64,000 nt of DNA from Drosophila miranda (taxonomy: Eukaryota; Arthropoda; Insecta; Diptera; Drosophilidae). Position numbers and translations under genes: made by a program. Under the pieces are notes generated by a model. That model did not search any database, was not told where the DNA came from, and saw nothing but the letters and a program-made list of their open reading frames with translations. The stretch lies in NCBI RefSeq assembly GCF_003369915.1, contig NC_046676.1, forward strand, positions 10,150,001 through 10,214,000, read 5' to 3'. Positions 45,333-55,932 of this stretch are shown piece by piece. How positions within the stretch are numbered: the stretch's first letter is position 1; every line of letters starts with the position of its first letter.

Positions 45333-48300
45333 CTAGATATCCGGTTCGACAAACGAAGCTGGGAACAGTCCGGTTTTGTGAGTGCGCGCATGTGTGCCCT
45401 TATACCAGCCGTTCTTTTGCTTACGCTGCACATAGATGATGTCGCCAACATGCAGCTCCAGCTCGATGTCGCTGTTCGGCGGATACGGCACGATGCAACG
45501 AAAGCGACTGAAAATGGTGAAAGTAAAAGTTGGTTAAGATCTAGTTGAATTATCGTATCCGCCCTGAAATTTAACCTTTCTCTCGTGCAATAAATCGACT
45601 TTGTTGTTGCACTGGCTTTTATGGCCGCCTCGGTGATACCATTGCTGCTGGGGCATAGCACATGGCCAGCATCTAGACTGTGCGACTTTCGATGACTCGG
45701 TGCTATTATCATATTGGCATGCAGCTGCGTCTGGCTACCGGGCTGCTGCCCACCGGCATAGATTGGTGCGGCTTTTGATGATGCAGGCGGTGGAGGGGAC
45801 GAGGCCGCATTGTTATACATGCTGCGGAATGTGGATGCGTCCAAGGACTGTCGTGCGCTGCGTTAAAAATTCATACGTTATTGATTTTGCGCGACTATCA
45901 GCAATAGATTCCACCAACCAAAGCAAATGTGGCCGATCCTTGTTGCTCTTCACGCGTTGCGAACCATAAGAGACACTGCCACTGCTGGCAGAAGGCAGTT
46001 GCTGTTGGTTGCCCTGAAAATGCTGTTGACCTGCGGACGGAGGAGCTGTTGTTGTTGTCGTTGTCGTTTCATTGAGCGGCTGACTATGCTGGAGTTGGCT
46101 GGGACATGATCCGGATCTGAAGAGTGACCGATAGTGATGATTATGGTATGGGATTATTAGCGGAAGCACCTACCTAACATGCACTGGGTGCAAGAGAGGA
46201 ACTGTTGTCTTAGCACTGCTTTCAATGGTTGTTGTTATCGCTTCTTTCGGAGTTTGCTGCAGCGAAGCTCCTGGGGATTTTGAGCGTGTTTTCATGTGCG
46301 TTAGTCGCCGCATAAGTCCGACTGCGCCCGAGGAACTGCTGCTCGAAGTGGCTATGGAGATATCCTGTTTAGGCTCGGACTTTCTACTAAACAAGGCCTC
46401 CACTGGCTTTGTCCAGGCCGAGCAGCTGGTCGTCGTCGCAGTCGCTGTTGTCGATGCTTGCAGCTGGCGGGGCGGCAAGTCCGGTGGCTGCATGGGCAGC
46501 ATGTTGTTGAGGCGCACATCTGGCGTCACTGGCTGTTGCTGGGAATGGATCTGCTTCGCATCCGAGCTTTGGGGAACGTATTTCCACTGGTGCATCAACT
46601 GCTGCTGGTCGCGTGTACGCAATGGCGTTAAATAGTTTCCCGGGAATACACCAGTGATGTCCAGCCAGTTTTTTCCCTTGAACCAGCCATCGACACAACG
46701 CTCGGTCACAATGTACACGCAGCCTTTCTTCAATTCCAATTCATCATTTTGCAGTGGCTTATATGGGAAAAGGGCCAGGTATCCCCAGGGCAGAGTGGGA
46801 GGCATTTGTTGCTGCACATTTGTCTTCAGCACACGTGCAGATTGGGAGGCGGGGGTCGCTTTTGCAGCCGCCGCTGCGGCTGGAGTGGCTGCCACCTCCA
46901 GGCGACTCAGCTCATGGGGCAGGCTCAGAATCTCGGCAGAATGGCGGTTGGTCTGCAGTAGACTAAGAGGTGCTCCTCCTCCCAGAAGGGCATTCAACGA
47001 ATGCCGCTTCTCCTTAGCTCCTTTATCCCGAAATCGAACAGATCCAGATCCGGATCCAGAGGGCATCACGTGTTGGAGAGTATTTGGCAGCGATGACTGA
47101 TGATTGGGACTACAGTTGTTCGAGCTGGAAGTAGAGCTGGAATTGCTACTAGCTGGCGTTATGTTCGAGGAGCCAGAGCTGGATTCCGTGACCACTGTGG
47201 GATCAATTATGGGGACAGGAGGAAGCGCACGTTGTGGCTGCTGCTGTAGCGGATGGCACGGTTGTTGATTCATTACTCCACTATCCAGGAGCTTCTTGGC
47301 TACAGCATTTAGCTCCACAAATGCTATGGGGAAGATTCCGATTGATTGACCGATTCGACCTTCAGCCCAATTGTGATCCACACGCCGTAGCACTTGGATG
47401 ACTGTGCTCTTCTTGAACTCGAGGCAGCCTTCTTCATCATTGGGTCCCATCTTAAAGTCATACATGGCAATGCACTGGGGCATGGGCAGGGGGACGGACA
47501 CTTTGACATAGTTGATGGGGAAGGTTCCCTCCTGTCCATTGGCCTGGCCCACGAACCAATTGTTGTCGATGCGTTGCTTAAGCAATATTAAGTCCCCCTT
47601 CTTGAACTTTAGATCGTTGGCTTCGCTGGAGACAAAATCGAACAGGGCATAGGCGTGCGGGAGTAGAAACCGTCGTTGCTTTTGACGCGCCACCTGAGTC
47701 TGCGATTTCTGTTGCTGGTGTGGCTGCTGGTGCGGGTGCTGCTGATGCAGTTGTGTACTGCTTGTGGGTGCCACCGTCTCCGTGAAATGTTGGGTTTTGG
47801 GTTTCTCTGGGGGCGTTTCGATCTCTTCGCTTTTATTGTCGTTTTTAACAGCAGCCGCTGTTTGTTTCATGCCTGCAGAATGAGAGAGAAATAATTATGA
47901 ATGGTTGAGAATCGCTAGGGAAAGGCGAGTCACTTGCTGACAATCTGGCCACTGCCGTCGTGCCTCACTCAACAATTTAAGAATTCTAGTCCGAATGTCG
48001 CGTGGGCTGCTGCGACCGTCATCTGATAGCCGCGTGGGCTGCGCACACTCATGGCTCATACTCCCTCATTACCTTCTAATATTCTCATCAGCAAGACATT
48101 CGGAGGCAGTTCATCGATTTTGGACGAGACCAGGACGCGGCATTCCGGACACCGCAGCTTGTGTTGGCTGGCCACAATGTCCTAAAGGGAAAATTAGTCA
48201 ATGGGAGAGTAGGAAAAACGAGCATTTCACTCGTACTCACCACCAGACATTTGCGGCAGAATGTATGCTGACATGGTAACACCTTCGATGTGGTATCGAG

Positions 48301-48354
48301 ACGGTCCAGACAAACCGAACACTCCAACAGGTCATTCAATGTATGCTCATCCAT
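45333..48354 (-). CDS. POSH: POSH: RING and four-SH3 scaffold E3 ligase
   Basis: POSH is a scaffold and E3 ubiquitin ligase for JNK/Rac signalling and Imd-pathway TAK1 turnover. Six coding exons are resolved: 48241-48354, 48073-48181, 46174-47872, 45919-46116, 45576-45857 and 45333-45507, giving 858 codons plus stop with all phases closed. Domains: C3HC4 RING at about residues 12-53 ([17 protein letters not shown]); SH3 domains at about 147-200, 208-265, 445-505 and 801-858; long Q/S/T-rich linkers with PPDLPPRQ and RPHL-type motifs between. The last SH3 ends [12 protein letters not shown]. Polyglutamine-like runs in exon 3 explain the slightly greater length than the D. melanogaster protein. 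Confidence 0.95.
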
Positions 48355-49384
48355 TTCTTAGGTATGCCTCAAAAGCACAATCTCAAGGATGGGGTCACAA
48401 TTTGAATTTCGTGCAAGGCAACATTCCAAAACGCCACACACACACATGCACAACACATATACATTGATGTACAAAACACTCAACGCAACCCAAAGACAGG
48501 CTTAGGAAATACGGAATATGTTTTCGACTAATTACTACAGATTGCATACAAGGGTTTCGTTTGCATTATCACTTTTAACTTGAAACATTTTCATTATTAA
48601 AATTAATCGGGTAATTTTATTAAGTGCAGCCGAAGCTCGTGTGAACACAAATACTAAGCGGATATGTACACGGATGTATGAAACCAGCTTTGGAACCACT
48701 TGGATATATCTTCGCATTTGTTGCACATATTGGCAGTATCAATGAAGGGTGATTGTTAAGCAATTTTTAATACTAATTTATAGCAGTCCTCGTGGGTTTT
48801 CAAATTTTTGGATATATTTATTTAAAAAAAAATGTATTTTTTGTATCAATGCTGTTGTTCTAGTGGATCTGGCAACTGTAAACATTTTCAGTGCTGTAAA
48901 TAGTCTTGTAAACCCGATTTGAAGAATAATTAAAATGCTTATAGCTTGAAATCCAGCTTATTTAAAATTTCATTTAGCTTATTTTGGCTTATAAAAATTT
49001 GGTACAAAACTATTTTTTTTTTTGTATTGTAATTGTATTGTAATCGAGAAATCGGACAAAAATCATATATGTTGTTCGTATTTTGGTATATCATCGAATT
49101 TTGTGTATAAATGCATGGTAATTTTTCGTTGATAAATTTTAGTCACACTACAGTATTACACATGATTGCACATTTACATAATCTTTAGTTTATTCTAGCT
49201 TATTTTTTTCTTCAATCTAGCTTACAGTGACTCTCAAAATCTGGCAGCACTGTTGTAAACCAGTGCTGAGTACCGCAAAGTTCCTTTTGTTTTTTAATTT
49301 TAGCCAAGCACGTGTGTTTTGGTTTTGCCGTGCAGCACAGATATCTTAAACTGTTTGAAAGGCACGCGATTTAACCAAGAAATC
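48355..49384. other. Intergenic region between POSH and Ns2
   Basis: This is the divergent intergenic interval of two genes. It is AT-rich. A motif-6-like tattttggtatat (about 49080) and a motif-1-like agtcacactac (about 49141) lie 240-300 bp before the Ns2 start and are candidate promoter elements. Nothing coding is seen. Confidence 0.5.
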
Positions 49385-51543
49385 ATGCCGAAAGTACGCA
49401 GCACAACGGGCAAGCCCCGGACCCAGGGGTTCAACCATTCCAACCATTCGATGAATCCAGAAAGGCCAAAGGATGGACTAAAAGGTGTTGCCCACCCCCG
49501 AACGAAGGGGACCATTAAACGGCTCCAGATGTATCGCAACTTCAAGGCCAAGCGCGATCGCACCGGCAAGATTATCTGTCCGGCTCCGTTTCAGGTAAAG
49601 CGTACACACCACTTGTCCCTCTCTGTGTATATCATGCTAAATCTCTTCCTTTTAGGGTCGCCTGCCTGCTGGTACAATGGCTAGAGTGGAGCCCACACCG
49701 AAATGGTTCAGCAACTCTCGTGTGATATCACAAACGGCTCTGCAAAAGTTCCAGGATGAGATTGGCAAGGCCGTCAAGGATCCCTATCAAGTCATTATGA
49801 AGCCATCACAGCTGCCAGTGACGCTACTCAATGAGGCCTCCAAATACAAGCGCGTCCACCTTCTGGACACAGAAAGCTTCGACAGCGTATTCGGGCCCAA
49901 GAAGCAACGCAAACGTGTCAGCCTCAAAGTGCGTGATCTGGAAGATTTGAGCAAGGCGGCGGGTGAACAGGCTGATAAATACGATTCTACCAAGGACATA
50001 GATCTGATACGCGAAGACACTGGCGAAAAGAAGGCCGTGCGAGATTGGGTGTTTGGTGCTGGAGGGAGCAGACGTATCTGGAACGAGCTTCATAAGGTCG
50101 TAGACGCTTCCGACGTCCTGCTTCAGGTCTTGGATGCCCGCGATCCCATGGGCACACGCTCCAAATACATCGAGGAGTTCCTGCGCAAAGAGAAGCCGCA
50201 CAAGCACTTGTTCTTCATTCTGAACAAAGTGGATCTGGTGCCTGTCTGGGTCACACAGCGTTGGGTGGCCATCCTCAGTGCAGAGTATCCCACAATCGCG
50301 TTCCATGCCTCTCTCCAACATCCATTTGGCAAAGGTCAGTAATATATTTATTAATTTATTTGTAACCAAGAAAATCATTCCATTTACGACTCTCGCTATA
50401 GGCGCGCTCATCAATCTGTTTCGTCAGTTGGGTAAACTTCATTTGGACAAGAAGCAAATCAGTGTGGGATTTATTGGCTACCCAAATGTTGGAAAATCCT
50501 CGGTTATCAATGCTCTGCGCTCGAAGAAGGTCTGCAAGGTGGCTCCCATTGCGGGAGAGACGAAAGTGTGGCAATATATAACACTAATGAAGCGTATTTT
50601 CCTGATTGATTGCCCCGGAGTGGTGTACCCTACGGCTGAGACAGACACGGAAAAGGTGCTCAAGGGTGTGGTGCGTGTAGAGTTAGTTACCAATCCGGAG
50701 GACTATGTGGACACTGTACTGCAGCGTGTGCGCAAGGAGTACATTGCCAAAAACTATAAAATCGATGACTGGACCTCGCCGAAACACTTCCTCGAGCAGC
50801 TGGCCCAGAAGTCCGGAAAGTTGCTGAAGGGAGGCGAGCCAGACGTTACGGTGACGTCCCGTATGGTGCTCAATGATTGGCAGAGAGGCAAGCTGCCATT
50901 CTATGTGCCACCTGAAGGTTTCGCCACGCCGAAATCCCACGAGGATAAGGTATCAGAAGAGGCAGCTGGCGACGATGCCAACTCAGATGCTAAGTCTGAG
51001 GCTCCAACCTTTGTTAGTGAGTCGGTAAAGAGGGCTCGAGAGTTTAAGCAGATTCAGGACTTCCGAAAGATTCGAGTGGGTCTAGAATACGAGCAGCAGG
51101 ATGTCAAGGAGCTTGATCACATCGACCTGGAGCTGTTGGAGCAGCAGAAGGTAGAACGGGCGGCTCGCAAGAAGGCTCGTCAGCTCAATCTCGACGATGA
51201 GGAAGAATCGAGCGATGGAGCCAGCGATTTCTACTCGGAGGATGAGTACAATGATGACTTGCAGCGTGTCGTCCACAAGAAGGCAAAGACAAAGAAGATC
51301 CAACAATTGGCCATCACATCGTCTGGCAAGTTCCGCGTGGCCAAGGTCCAGCCTGGAGACTCCGATGACATGGGCAATAGTTCTGATGACGCCGCCGGTC
51401 CCAGCAGTGCGAAGGCTCCACGCCTGACTGCCAAACAGAAGCGTGCCTTAGAACGAAACCAGAAGCGCAAGAAGATTGGCAGCAACTTCTACGAGATGAC
51501 CAATGTGAAGAATCGCAACCGCAACAAAAAAAGGGACACGTAA
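49385..51543 (+). CDS. Ns2: Nucleolar GTPase Ns2 (NGP1/Nog2 family)
   Basis: Nog2/GNL2 GTPases work in late 60S pre-ribosome maturation and export from the nucleolus. Exons 49385-49594, 49656-50334 and 50402-51543 give 676 codons plus stop. The N-terminus [15 protein letters not shown] is basic, typical of NGP1N. The GTPase is circularly permuted: NKVD (G4) comes before the P-loop GYPNVGKSS (residues 322-330) and DCPG (G3). The C-terminal third is acidic then basic, ending with KKRDT. All landmarks are intact and the size fits the family. Confidence 0.94.
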
Positions 51544-51615
51544 TGTTTATACTCTAGGCTATATTCTGCTGCAAGAAAGAATTACATGTTAAGAACGCCA
51601 ATAAGAAGATTGACC

Positions 51616-52444
51616 CTACTCTGTGCACTGTTTCTTTTTTGGTATCTTTCGACCACACAAGTCAGTACGAGTAAACCGATCAAGATCGTCCGAATCAGTG
51701 CTAGCCTCAGAGTCGCTGGACTCCGTGTAAGGCCCAATGCCAGGCAGCGTGGCTATTAATTGCAGCCCGCTTTGAAAAGCTGGCTGTGTTTTTTCTTGCT
51801 CCTCCTTCTGCACTGGAGTGCTGTCGTTCTCCACCGTTTTGGCCACTTTGCTTGTTGTGGGCGATTCCCCGTTTTTGCGCTTGATTCCGTGGCCCAGCAA
51901 TGATTTTTGTGTGTTTCGGGCCCCCGTAGCACCAACAGATTTTGCGGTGGTCTTCAACTCTGCTTGCAGTTTCTGTATAATCACATTAATTTAATATGCA
52001 TTCGAATATTGATGTTGGTGCTCGAACAGTTTACCTTATCAACGCTTTCCTCTTGCAGCTTCTCCACTCGATTGCGAAAGTCTTCTAGTTCACGGGCCTC
52101 ATCACGCATTTGTTGACGCTCCGCGTTTATTTTGTGCTCATCGACAGCCTCCAAAAACTGCACCTCATCATCGTCCAGGCCGCGGATTAGGTTCTCTATA
52201 TTTGAGGGCACTTAGAGGGGAGCTCTTTCATACATTTCATAGACTTACTTAGCTTGTGTGCCTCTTCGTATTCCATGTCCTTTTTGGTTTTTTGTTCTTT
52301 GAGGCGGTCGTAAAGGGAGCGTCCGTCATATGGTTCCTCTGGTCGCTCCAGTGGATCCTCTGGTTGGCGGACACGCTCCCACTCTTCCTGACGTTTTTGG
52401 CGGGCTTCGGCCACCTCTGCTTCAGTTACAAAGCCTGAACTCAT
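51616..52444 (-). CDS. PIP30/FAM192A (NIP30-domain) homologue
   Basis: Homologous to human PSME3IP1 (PIP30), a nuclear partner of the PA28-gamma proteasome activator. Exons 52249-52444, 52035-52195 and 51616-51972 give 237 codons plus stop. The conserved NIP30 block (RRQEEW-like RQKRQEEWERVRQPEDP, RSLYDRLKEQK, then LKNLIRGLDDDEVQFLEAV across the first splice) is clear, followed by an acidic coiled coil and the LPGIGPYTESSDSE acidic motif near the C-terminus. It is convergent with Ns2 (72 bp gap between stops). Confidence 0.9.
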
Positions 52445-52565
52445 ATTTTATTTTAACAAATACACTTTTTGATGCACACCACAATTTTTGTCTTTCTGGA
52501 GTAGTGTTGGCTATCGACATTAAAACAGTTCTGGTAAATGTCAAATTATGCCGCGTATTTCAACT

Positions 52566-52948
52566 TTATTTTAACATTTTGTTGAAAATAACAATTTTAG
52601 ACCGTTCTCCCGTGCGATAGTTTTGACGGTTTTCTTTTGGAAAGATTTGCACAATCTCGCGCTCCATAATTTGTATTTCGCTGGATGTTAGGTGCAGCTT
52701 CTTTTCTCTATAATATGTGCATATGAGCTGAATTAAGCTCCGCCGCTTAATCGGGTCCAGCTCCTCCTTCTGGCCCATGCACCTGAGCAGGGACTGGGAG
52801 GGCTTTTTCTACCGCCCGCTTGTAGGATGTCTAGTACAGTCGCACTATCCTTCCGCGTCTCTCTTTGTTTAGCACGACGTGGCGTGGGTTTGGCTGGGCG
52901 TGTCAGCCCAACCAACTCCGACGATTCGAGTGAATAATGGTATGTCAT
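52566..52948 (-). pseudogene. Unrecognised gene fragment with a likely frameshift
   Basis: Two overlapping minus-strand frames look like halves of one protein. The upstream half (52948 down to about 52800) ends TVLDILQAGGRK; the downstream half (to 52566) reads SLLRCMGQKEELDPIKRR, then SLIQLICTYYREKKLH and IVQIFPKENRQNYRTG. The frame change falls in an AAAAA run near 52807. The second half resembles an N-terminal helical domain found in various uncharacterised insect proteins (EIVQIFP.E...Y), but I cannot name it. It could be a pseudogene, or a spliced or mis-sequenced gene. Confidence 0.35.
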
Positions 52949-53079
52949 CTGGATGGCCCTGTACCATAATATCAGGATTTATTTGGTTCAGAATGTCCAC
53001 TAAATGGGGAACATGTTTATTAATATTATCCTGGGTGTTGTTGTTGTTTATAGCTCTTATAGTCTTTGAGCACTAGGCG

Positions 53080-53254
53080 CTGAAAGGGACGGGCAGACGG
53101 ACAGACAGACAGGGCTCGATCGACTCGGCTATTGATGCTGATCAAGAATATACTTTATGGGGTCGGAAACGATTCCTTCTGGACGTTACACACATCCATT
53201 TTCACCACAAATCTAATATACCCCAATACTCATTTTGAGTATCGGGTATAAAAA
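53080..53254 (-). repeat. mini-me/SGM (DINE-1-related) repeat core, left
   Basis: The stretch matches the repeat core shared by mini-me, SGM/ISY and DINE-1 elements of Drosophila: tacccgatactc..gagtat at one end, 'cagaaggaatcgtttccgacc', 'tatattcttgatcagc', 'agccgagtcgatcgagcc', then a ctgtctgtccgtc run. The assignment rests on recalled family hallmarks. It lies entirely inside the inverted-repeat arm. Confidence 0.75.
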
Positions 53255-53827
53255 CATTAATGGAGTAATGGACTCTCTTCTGGGGAACTTCGATTCGGAC
53301 TATGTGAACTGCTCGAGCTCAACAGAATTGAGGTGAAAAAACTACGAGAAAAAAGAGGTAAAAAAGTTGTCAAAATTTGACGTTGTCGCTGTCGAAATTG
53401 GACGTTGTGAAACATTGAGGTTATTATTAAAAATAGTTTGTTAAACGACGGGTAAAATGTTTGTTTTGATTTTTGATTTAATTTGTTTTAATCTAAAAAC
53501 ACTGTACATTTTTGAGCACTACTCATCGGGGGAACAGCTGTTTGACTCATCATCTGCAAAAAAGGAAAATTTGGGAGATAATTTAATTTAATAATTTAAA
53601 AAGTCTACACGCACAACGCACAATATTAACGGATTGAAAATGATTCTGTCGCGCTTGACATTTCTACTCCAGGTTGCAAAGCTGCAGGCAATCCTCGCAA
53701 CAGCATCATCCAGCGTCGCCACATGTGAAATTATGCCGCGGATTTTAACTTTATAATTTCGTTAACCAAAGGGATTCGTTACCAGGAAGAGCGTGACCCT
53801 TCAGACTTATGTGGTGCCCCAGTTCTC

Positions 53828-54049
53828 CTACGCTTTTTTCCCGAATAATTCAAAGTCTAAGATCTCACGGTTGATCTTGGCCTTTTTAATGTACACAGAC
53901 TTCTGAGAATCACTCATTTCGCGCCATTTTTGTCCAGAAATTTTGGCCACGGTTGTGGGTTTTATGTTCTTTATGCCCCGTCTTTTCAGATTATCGCGAA
54001 ACTGATCCAGAAATACAAAATAGGGATTAATCGCCTTCGAGTCGATCAT
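53828..54049 (-). CDS. MST-HMG-box (protamine-like) protein, left copy
   Basis: This intronless 73-codon frame starts at ATG. The core NPYFVFLDQFRDNL, TTVAKISGQKWREMSD, SQKSVYIKKAK follows the MST-HMG-box/HMG-box pattern (aromatic N-terminus, GxxW, K/Y-rich third helix) typical of Drosophila sperm nuclear basic proteins and relatives. The product is lysine/arginine-rich and has no other domain. Identical protein in the inverted copy (57800-58021). A testis role is inferred from the family, not seen. An HMG-box remnant of a larger gene is the alternative. Confidence 0.65.
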   Translation of the reverse strand: MIDSKAINPYFVFLDQFRDNLKRRGIKNIKPTTVAKISGQKWREMSDSQKSVYIKKAKINREILDFELFGKKA

Positions 54050-54568
54050 CGTGCAACTTTTAATTTTTACGTATAGATGTGCCTTAGAGAATATTTTGTT
54101 TAGAAAATAAATGCGTTGATGTGTAAATGCTTGTCTACATTGATTTATTTTACGAATATATAGATTTATTTGACGGATATCTCAATAGGAAACATTTATA
54201 GAGGGGGTGGGGTGGGCTGCTAATTCATAAATATGAATGTCTTTCTCCAAAAAAGAGCTACAGGATAGCAAAATACACGATATCTATACATACTATGCAG
54301 GCATTTTTGTTCAAGACGGTTCCCGAATGTTTACACATTCATAAATATCTGCCCTATACATTGTATATATTCAGTTTATAGACATAATTGAGGTCAGCAT
54401 ACTTACAACAAACATCAATAGGTTATACTAATACACACATGCATATTCCCCGCCATTCGGCGGGTCTATTTGAGTACAATATAATATATGAGTAGTTTTT
54501 GTATATATCAATAAATACTGTTGTTAGGAACGTGTGTGGGGTGGCACAGTTCGAACTTATAATTCTAC

Positions 54569-54772
54569 TTATAAGATGCTGCACGAGCTCTTCTCGCGGA
54601 ACGGATTCAAGTTTTGGCTGTTGAATCCGCTCAGCAGAGAGTCGTCCGCTTCGTTCTCCAATATGTACTTCATCATCAGCGTACACGCTTCAGAGACCTG
54701 AATCCGTTCTATTCCCATCTCGCGACGTAGTTGGGAATTAAGGGAACGCTGCTGTTGCAAATTGGCAGCCAT
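54569..54772 (-). CDS. Diverged heterotrimeric G-protein gamma subunit
   Basis: A 67-codon single-exon reading frame. LQQQR, QLRREMGIERIQVSEA, MMKYILENE, LLSGFNSQ and NPFREKSSC follow the G-gamma layout, and the C-terminal CSIL is a CAAX prenylation box (leucine predicts geranylgeranylation). A plausible 5'UTR intron (54870-54930; ttttcag acceptor) precedes it. It resembles D. melanogaster Ggamma1 but differs at many positions that I would expect to be near-invariant in a true orthologue, so it is more likely a diverged paralogue. It lies in the spacer of the inverted repeat. Confidence 0.75.
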   Translation of the reverse strand: MAANLQQQRSLNSQLRREMGIERIQVSEACTLMMKYILENEADDSLLSGFNSQNLNPFREKSSCSIL

Positions 54773-55179
54773 CAGGTCTAGGACAGCCGTCTCGGCGAGA
54801 CCTATGGTGGTGCAGGTGGGGCGGAGTGGGCTTGCCAGCGAATCTACTTGGAGTACCGTTGCAGCTGAAAATAAAAAGTCCTGAGCTCGAGGCAATTGTG
54901 CAATTTAATCAATAATAATTAGTCTTCACCTCTAGCAACAGGCACGCACAGGCACGAATTTTAAGTTCTGGGCGCTGCAAAATCAATACAACAACAGGTA
55001 TACCGATGACAAAACGAAATTAGCCCACTTAAGCCCCCTTTATTTAAGCAGTTCAACGACTTGAGGTAAATGTCGCTAAACATTAGTGTGTATATTTATG
55101 TTCTTCTCGTAGATCTATCCTATCCTTCCTCTTTACTTAAAAAAAGCCAGGACATGTTTCACCTAAACTGCGCTCAAAT
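54773..55179. other. Upstream of the G-gamma gene
   Basis: AT-rich sequence with the likely 5'UTR exon of the G-gamma gene around 54931-54970. Nothing else is recognised. Confidence 0.4.
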
Positions 55180-55620
55180 GATTAAATTTTCATTATATAC
55201 GGTGGAATATTAAATTACCCCTTTGTCACCAATGGGTTAATCGTTATCCGTCAAGGATTGGAAACCATATTCCCCGTTTTTGATATTCCGCCGAATATTA
55301 CTAGCTAGTAGAACCCTCAGCTCTGCCCACATAGTTCAATCCCATTGATGAATGAATTTTCCAAGGGATATGCTACTTTAAGTATTCCTCTTAAATGAAT
55401 TATTTCTTAAATAAGCTTTAAACAAATAAAGTGAAAGCACAAAAACGTAAGAGTGTACGGAATGAAACGTAAGTGCATTACGTCATTGTTGCTGGTCAAC
55501 AGGTATCAGGTATGAGTGTGGACATATTTATACCCTATTTCATTTATTTCACATTAAAATTCTGTTTTCCAAGCTTAGTTGAAACATTGGTAATGACTTC
55601 TTCTCAGATTGACATTTGTT
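55180..55620 (-). repeat. Diverged, inverted relative of the Dcr-2 upstream repeat
   Basis: On the minus strand this aligns with about 2090-2640: the segments 'tcaatytgagaa', 'ttggaaaacag..gggtata', 'aactatgtgggca', 'tagctagtaatattc' and 'cggaatatca.aaacg.ggaatatg' appear in the same order. The block is interrupted at its 5' side by the non-LTR element, beyond which the family resumes at 59830-59900. Confidence 0.6.
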
Positions 55621-55932
55621 CGACCTATTTATACATATTCTTTGGACGTTGACATGCAATGACTGCATCTTTCAAGAGGCGATGCAGTTACTGCACCGTC
55701 AAGTGGCCCGTGTGACACCAGCAGAAGGCTGTTACGCGCGGATCCCAGGCAAAACGCAGCCCTCCTCCCGCCCAACCGACCGAGGGGCGCTGCCGCATGA
55801 CGCGCGGTGCGTAGCCGAACCAAACGCGAACATGCAAGAAAGATAGCTATTAGACTAACATTCGAGGAAAATTAGTACTAAACTTACTAAGAAACTAAGC
55901 ATGCAATCAAAATACAAATACCACTACAGTTA

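Larger units (their letters stand above)
52966..54267. repeat. Inverted repeat, left arm (1.3 kb)
   Basis: This segment is repeated in reverse orientation at 57582-58891 with about 99% identity by eye. Differences include one or two substitutions near 53000-53050 and an extra gtccgtct repeat in the right arm. It contains the mini-me/SGM-type core and an MST-HMG-box gene. It sits in ordinary flanking sequence, whereas the right arm sits inside a retrotransposon, so this arm is probably the donor. Confidence 0.92.

Noticed and set aside
49319-49684. 121-codon frame starting upstream of Ns2
   Set aside because: It reads through the Ns2 intron at 49595-49655; the supported start is the ATG at 49385.
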